Below are positions 59,964 to 64,000 of a stretch of DNA of 64,000 nt, one piece after another (the stretch's first letter is position 1; every line of letters begins with the position of its first letter). The stretch spans positions 1 to 64,000 of the forward strand of contig JAEYQK010000057.1 in assembly GCA_023410055.1 (NCBI GenBank), written 5' to 3'. This DNA is from Acidobacteriota bacterium. Its GTDB lineage: Bacteria; Acidobacteriota; Terriglobia; Terriglobales; Acidobacteriaceae. The notes beneath the pieces are model-generated. The model saw only the letters and a list, made by a program, of their open reading frames with translations. It had not been told where the DNA came from and ran no database searches. The position numbers and the translations under genes are program-made.

Positions 59964-61322
59964 TCAGCACCGCACAATCTTCGTTGACTCAATCCCCTTC
60001 ATCGCATTTCTGGTATCGACTACCAACTTCGCTTCACTGGCAATCTTCTTGTAGTCGTAATCCGAGTGATCGGTAACAATGACGACGCAATCGAATTCGC
60101 CGATCTTTTCTAGCGGGGTGCAGTGCATTTGAAGGTCATAGTGACGGCCCCTTCCGACGAACGCAAAATAGGGGTCGTTGTAGCTAACTTCCGCGCCTCC
60201 CTCTTGCAGCAGTTCGATGATCGTCAGTGCAGGCGATTCACGCAGATCGTCGATGTCCTTCTTGTATGCCACTCCCAGCACCAGCACCCTAGAGCCGTTC
60301 AAAGCTTTCTTCTGGCCATTGAGCGCCTGCACGACGGACGAAACGACATGGTACGGCATCTGGGTGTTGACTTCGCCGGCCAGTTCAATGAAGCGCGTCT
60401 GGAAGTCATATTCTTTTGCCTTCCACGAAAGATAGAACGGGTCCACCGGAATACAGTGGCCCCCAAGCCCCGGACCGGGATAGAAAGCATGGAATCCAAA
60501 AGGCTTCGTCTTGGCCGCCTCGATTACTTCCCATATGTCGATCCCCATGCGCAGACAAAGCTGCTTCAACTCATTGACCATCGCGATATTTACGCAACGG
60601 TAGATGTTTTCCAGCAGCTTGGTCATTTCCGCCGCGGCGGGAGTTGAAACCGGAATGGTTCGGGCAAAAATGGAACCGTAAAGTGCGCCCGCCAGTTCCG
60701 AAGCGCGGGTATCGAGTCCACCGACAACCTTCGGGATATTGTGGCGCGCAACATCGGTGTTACCGGGGTCTTCTCGTTCCGGAGAGAAGGCAACGAAGAA
60801 CGTGTCTTTCTCGGGTGCGCCGTTTCGGGCGGCCCTGAGTCCGCCACGATTCTGCTTCTCCAAAATTGGAATCAGGACTTCTTCAGTGGTCCCGGGATAC
60901 GTAGTGCTCTCGAGGATCACCAACTGTCCGGCGCGGAGATGAGGAGCGATCGATTCAGCCGTCGAGGTGATGTAGCTAAGGTCCGGTTCGCGATACTCGT
61001 CGAGAGGCGTCGGGACGCAGATGATGATCGCATCCATCTGGCTGATACGGGTGTAGTCGGAAGTGGCAGCGAAACCAGCGTTGCGCGCGAGAGCAATATC
61101 TTCGGCCGGAATGCGAACGATGTATGAGCCGCTATTCGTCAGAGTGTCGACCTTGCGAGAATCTATGTCGAAACCCGTTACAGCGAACTTTTGCTCGGTA
61201 AAAAGCAGGGCAAGCGGAAGGCCGACATAGCCCATTCCAATCACGGCGACCTTCGCAGTGCGGGCTGAGATCTTCTCTTTCAGTTGATCCGAGTATGAAA
61301 TCGCGGCAGGCTTTGTTGACAT
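59964..61322 (-). CDS. Nucleotide-sugar dehydrogenase (UDP-N-acetylhexosamine type)
   Basis: A 452-residue UDP-glucose/GDP-mannose dehydrogenase-family enzyme. It oxidises C6 of a UDP-sugar twice with NAD+. The Rossmann motif VIGMGYVGLPLALLF lies at 27-41. FSPEREDPGN and LLENIYRCVNIAMVNEL follow. Cys290 in GPGLGGHCIPVDPFYL is the catalytic thiol. The sequence fits the WbpA/WecC subgroup, which uses UDP-GlcNAc or UDP-ManNAc, better than UDP-glucose dehydrogenase. Nearby wecB argues for an N-acetyl-sugar uronate pathway. It is divergent from the aminotransferase at 61494. Confidence 0.93.
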   Translation of the reverse strand: MSTKPAAISYSDQLKEKISARTAKVAVIGMGYVGLPLALLFTEQKFAVTGFDIDSRKVDTLTNSGSYIVRIPAEDIALARNAGFAATSDYTRISQMDAIIICVPTPLDEYREPDLSYITSTAESIAPHLRAGQLVILESTTYPGTTEEVLIPILEKQNRGGLRAARNGAPEKDTFFVAFSPEREDPGNTDVARHNIPKVVGGLDTRASELAGALYGSIFARTIPVSTPAAAEMTKLLENIYRCVNIAMVNELKQLCLRMGIDIWEVIEAAKTKPFGFHAFYPGPGLGGHCIPVDPFYLSWKAKEYDFQTRFIELAGEVNTQMPYHVVSSVVQALNGQKKALNGSRVLVLGVAYKKDIDDLRESPALTIIELLQEGGAEVSYNDPYFAFVGRGRHYDLQMHCTPLEKIGEFDCVVIVTDHSDYDYKKIASEAKLVVDTRNAMKGIESTKIVRC

Positions 61323-61493
61323 TTATTCTCCAGTTACGACGGTCAATTAGTCAGTTTATCAGGCACTTGGCAAAGTATGCCCCTTTTCAGAGATGCTGGC
61401 TGTGCGTAGTTGCGCTTCATAAAAATTGCAAAGTCATTGAAGATAATGTGATTCTAGCTGCCTTTCGCGGTTTGCTAGAATGAATTTAGTCCG

Positions 61494-62660
61494 ATGGCGA
61501 AACCAGCAATTACGCCCCATGTCTCCCAGATGCCGAATTCTCCCAAGATGCAATTCCCTTTCCTTGACCTGCAAGCGCAGTATCGAACGATTCAGGCCGA
61601 GATAATGCAGGCCGTAACCGGAGTCCTGGAGTCGCAAAAGTGCGTTCTGGGACCCGAGGTTGAGGCGTTCGAACGAGAGTGCGGAGCCTATATCGGTGCA
61701 AAGTACGCAATTTCCTGCGCTTCGGGTACGGACGCACTGCTACTTGCGCTCATGGCGCTCGGGATACAACCGGGCGACGAAGTCATAACCACGCCTTTCA
61801 CGTTTGTGGCGACGGTGGGGTCAATTGTCCGACTTGGCGCAAAGCCCGTCTTTATCGACATCGATCCGCGGACCTACAATCTGAACCCGGCCAAGTTGGA
61901 AGCGGCTATTACGTCCAGGACGCGGGCGATCATTCCAGTACACCTGTTCGGACTTGCCGCCGACATGGACCCGATCATGGCTATCGCCGACGATCGCAAG
62001 ATTGCGGTGGTCGAAGATGCGGCACAAGCGATCGGTGCGACCTACCACGGACGGCAAGTCGGGACGTTTGGCGCATTCGGATGCTACAGCTTCTTCCCGT
62101 CGAAGAATCTTGGGGCGGCCGGAGATGGGGGCCTGATCACGACCAATGACATCGAACTGGCCGATCGGATCAAAGTTCTGCGGGGCCACGGCAGCCGAGA
62201 GCGTTACTACTACGAGGTGATTGGGACCAACAGCCGACTGGATTCTATCCAGGCCGCGATTCTCCGGATAAAGCTGCGTTACCTGGACTCCTGGAGCGAG
62301 GGCCGAAGGCGTAATGCCGAGACGTATCGGCGGTTGTTCACGGAAGCCGGCCTGTTTGGTGGCGTAAAGTTGCCCGAAACACCGGCTGGACGTACGCATA
62401 TCTACAATCAGTTCACGATTAGAACCGCCAAACGCGACCAACTTAAGGCCCACCTGCATGCTGCCGGAATTCCGAGTGAAATCTACTACCCGTTGCCGCT
62501 GCACCTGCAGCACGCCTTTGCCTATCTCGGCTACAAAAAAGGAGATTTCCCGGTTTCGGAAGAAATCGCTGACGAAGTGCTCTCCCTGCCTATCTACCCT
62601 GAGCTCACAACTGAGCAAATCAAGGCAATCGTGCAAAGTACCGCTGGCTTCCTAAGTTAG
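61494..62660 (+). CDS. DegT/DnrJ/EryC1-family sugar aminotransferase
   Basis: A PLP-dependent aminotransferase of 388 residues that adds an amino group to a keto-sugar nucleotide. FLDLQAQYRTIQAEIMQAV opens the family pattern. The PLP Lys204 lies in YSFFPSKNLGAAGDGG, and GTNSRLDSIQAAILRIKLRYL is the conserved late block. It resembles WbpE, which acts after WbpA in di-N-acetylated mannuronate synthesis, matching the adjacent dehydrogenase and epimerase. The ATG at 61494 has no clear ribosome site. The ATG at 61548, at the start of conserved sequence, is also possible. Confidence 0.9.
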   Translation: MAKPAITPHVSQMPNSPKMQFPFLDLQAQYRTIQAEIMQAVTGVLESQKCVLGPEVEAFERECGAYIGAKYAISCASGTDALLLALMALGIQPGDEVITTPFTFVATVGSIVRLGAKPVFIDIDPRTYNLNPAKLEAAITSRTRAIIPVHLFGLAADMDPIMAIADDRKIAVVEDAAQAIGATYHGRQVGTFGAFGCYSFFPSKNLGAAGDGGLITTNDIELADRIKVLRGHGSRERYYYEVIGTNSRLDSIQAAILRIKLRYLDSWSEGRRRNAETYRRLFTEAGLFGGVKLPETPAGRTHIYNQFTIRTAKRDQLKAHLHAAGIPSEIYYPLPLHLQHAFAYLGYKKGDFPVSEEIADEVLSLPIYPELTTEQIKAIVQSTAGFLS

Positions 62661-62835
62661 TTCGATGGTTACGACAGTGTTTTTTCCGGCCTTTTCGGTT
62701 CTACTGACCTAGCACTAAAGTCATTACCTTCATCAACTTAATTCGAGAATAGCTGGCGATCCTTTGCTAGGATTCAATCGTAATCTGGCCGGGGTGTCTG
62801 GAATGTTGGCGTCCAGCGGTTTTGTGAGGGAAGGT

Positions 62836-63435
62836 ATGAATGCTACTTCGAATCATCGCGCGGATCGCGGGTTCTCCCTGGTCGAACTCCTAATCGTCCT
62901 GGCGATCATTGTGGTAATCACAGCGATGGCGTTTCCATCTATCGTGCAAACGGTAGGCACGATTCGTATGCGTGGAGCAACGAGCAGCATATCTGGACTG
63001 GTCCAAAACGGTCGCTCGCTGGCAGTCAGGCGGAGCAAGACCAAGGCCATACATGTCGCCTCGATAAACGGGACAACCGTGATGTTCACGCAGAACTGCA
63101 ATGCTGCGAATTGTACCGCCGACATCGGTCAGATGATTCCGGGTGAAGACGCGATCTTGTACCTGCCCCAAGGCTTCGTTGCTGATAGTACGGCTCCTAC
63201 CCTTGAAGGGTCAGACATTTGGGGCAATTCGGCGAGTACCGGGACCGCGGACATAGCTTTCACCCCTCGTGGCTTGCCCTGCGATTTGACTCAAACCACG
63301 TGTGTTGGTCCGCGCGGATTTATTAAGTACTTCAGCTATTCACCGGGAGGCAAAACCACTTGGATTGCGCTGACCGTTTCGCCTGCCGGCCGCATTAAGA
63401 GCTATTTCTGGAATGGTTCAAAGTGGGGAGATTGA
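62836..63435 (+). CDS. Type IV pseudopilin, GspH/FimT type
   Basis: A 199-residue pseudopilin. A short leader ends in RG before FSLVELLIVLAIIVVITAMAF, the prepilin peptidase site and hydrophobic helix with Glu5. The C-terminal part is a GspH-like globular domain, with Cys pairs in NCNAANC and PCDLTQTTC that may form disulfides. I chose the ATG at 62836, preceded by AGGGAAGGT. It opens a minor-pseudopilin operon continuing beyond the window. These proteins prime pilus or type II secretion fibres in the inner membrane. Confidence 0.9.
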   Translation: MNATSNHRADRGFSLVELLIVLAIIVVITAMAFPSIVQTVGTIRMRGATSSISGLVQNGRSLAVRRSKTKAIHVASINGTTVMFTQNCNAANCTADIGQMIPGEDAILYLPQGFVADSTAPTLEGSDIWGNSASTGTADIAFTPRGLPCDLTQTTCVGPRGFIKYFSYSPGGKTTWIALTVSPAGRIKSYFWNGSKWGD

Positions 63436-63437
63436 CC

Positions 63438-63986
63438 GTGCGAACCTTTGGCAAAACAACACATCTTCGGAAGTCTCAAGCTGGAGCTTCTTTGATTGAA
63501 GTACTCATAGCGGCCGTTGTTTTTACGATTTGCATTTTGGGAGTTGCGCCGCTGTTCATGGTCGCTATCGGCAATAACGGACGCAGCAAGCTTGATACGA
63601 CTTCAACCGAGCTGGCCCAGTCAGTGATCGAGCAGATCGTGGCAGTAAAGGCACGCGGCGGTCCGGCGCAAATGATCGATTGCGCGCCTACTCCGAACAC
63701 TTGGACGATCGACGTGGATAACACTCCAGCCGGGAAGGTACCGCTCAATGCGGATAAGTCCTCAATTGACTTCACCGCCGCCACGGCGGACGGTTATCAC
63801 ATGGACTTCTCGGTTTGTGGCGATACGCCGACCGCAAACGCCGTTTACGACGTCCGCTGGCGCATTGACGCTATGCCGATCAATACAAGCCTTGTGACTG
63901 TTTCAGCCCGCCCGAAGAGCATGCCTACGCAGCGCTTTTCCTTTTCCCTTCCGGTCACAATGCGAACCTATGTGGGGCCGCAATGA
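63438..63986 (+). CDS. Type IV pilus minor pilin, PilV-like
   Basis: A 182-residue protein with a prepilin leader ending in AG before ASLIEVLIAAVVFTICILGVA, including Glu5. The rest is a PilV-type globular region with two Cys (IDCAPT and SVCGDT). I chose the GTG at 63438, two bases after the upstream stop, because GGGGAG lies 7 nt before it. Its stop overlaps the next start (ATGA). It is the second gene of the pseudopilin operon. PilV-like subunits initiate pilus assembly together with FimU/PilW/PilX. Confidence 0.85.
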   Translation: MRTFGKTTHLRKSQAGASLIEVLIAAVVFTICILGVAPLFMVAIGNNGRSKLDTTSTELAQSVIEQIVAVKARGGPAQMIDCAPTPNTWTIDVDNTPAGKVPLNADKSSIDFTAATADGYHMDFSVCGDTPTANAVYDVRWRIDAMPINTSLVTVSARPKSMPTQRFSFSLPVTMRTYVGPQ

Positions 63987-64000
63987 AAAAAGAAAAACGC
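63983..64000 (+). CDS. Start of the next pilus gene, cut by the window end
   Basis: An ATG overlapping the PilV-like stop (ATGA) begins MKKEKR and continues past the window. By gene order it is probably a PilW-like minor pilin, but only six codons are visible. Confidence 0.4.

Noticed and set aside
62754..62768. Sigma-54-like promoter before the pseudopilin genes (CTGGC...TTTGCT)
   Set aside because: GG and GC are 9 bp apart instead of the required 10, and the -24 box lacks the usual CACG.

Overview
The window looks like a chromosomal segment of an acidobacterium, most likely class Terriglobia (Koribacter-like). This is inferred from gene content, the form of the omega subunit, the PA2779/PA2778-type pair and the many short GC-rich palindromes between genes. 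No lineage marker such as rRNA is present, and I see no tRNA, rRNA, CRISPR array, transposase or phage gene.

Layout. 1-6.2 kb, minus strand: pyruvate dehydrogenase operon aceE-aceF-lpdA. 6.2-10.4 kb, minus: glycolate oxidase glcD-glcE-glcF, with each stop overlapping the next start. 10.7-12.2 kb, plus: an unknown membrane protein and a frameshifted ankyrin gene. 12.35-18.6 kb, minus: lysC-hom-thrC-thrB followed by a LysR gene. Ahead of lysC is a complete ribosome-mediated attenuator: promoter, a threonine-rich 26-residue leader peptide, an antiterminator and a terminator. 18.65-25.75 kb: proC, divergent from gltB-gltD. 25.76-29.5 kb, minus: rho, rpoZ, a small protein and a ComM-type ATPase. 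30-34.5 kb: a beta-propeller lipoprotein, a secreted PA2779 / PA2778 peptidase / TPR-barrel cassette on the plus strand, and two copies of a 51-63 residue CxxC protein. 34.7-37.2 kb: thiolase, CPBP protease and an isolated transcription unit for a 20-residue Lys/Ala peptide. 37.2-40.8 kb, minus: hrcA-grpE-dnaJ-rsmE. 41-45 kb: peroxiredoxin, Mrp carrier, esterase and a secreted unknown. 45.1-48.1 kb, minus: Rrf2 regulator and cydAB. 48.2-51.1 kb: small metabolic and unknown genes. 51.3-54.1 kb: MoxR-type ATPase with a VWA protein. 54.2-62.7 kb: ABC exporter and nucleotide-sugar/polysaccharide genes. 62.8 kb to the end: the start of a type IV pseudopilin operon running off the window.

Most of the window is housekeeping: carbon entry (PDH, glycolate), the aspartate family of amino acids, ammonia assimilation, heat shock and respiration. 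The most interesting material lies between genes: the thr attenuator, the micro-ORF unit, the duplicated CxxC mini-gene, two genes that seem to start at near-cognate codons (dnaJ at ACG or CTG; the TPR/barrel gene at ATT), candidate operators upstream of aceE and of rrf2-cydAB, and several interspersed repeat families. The repeats include heptanucleotide tandem tracts at five sites, one of them an inverted pair abutting the VWA start codon.
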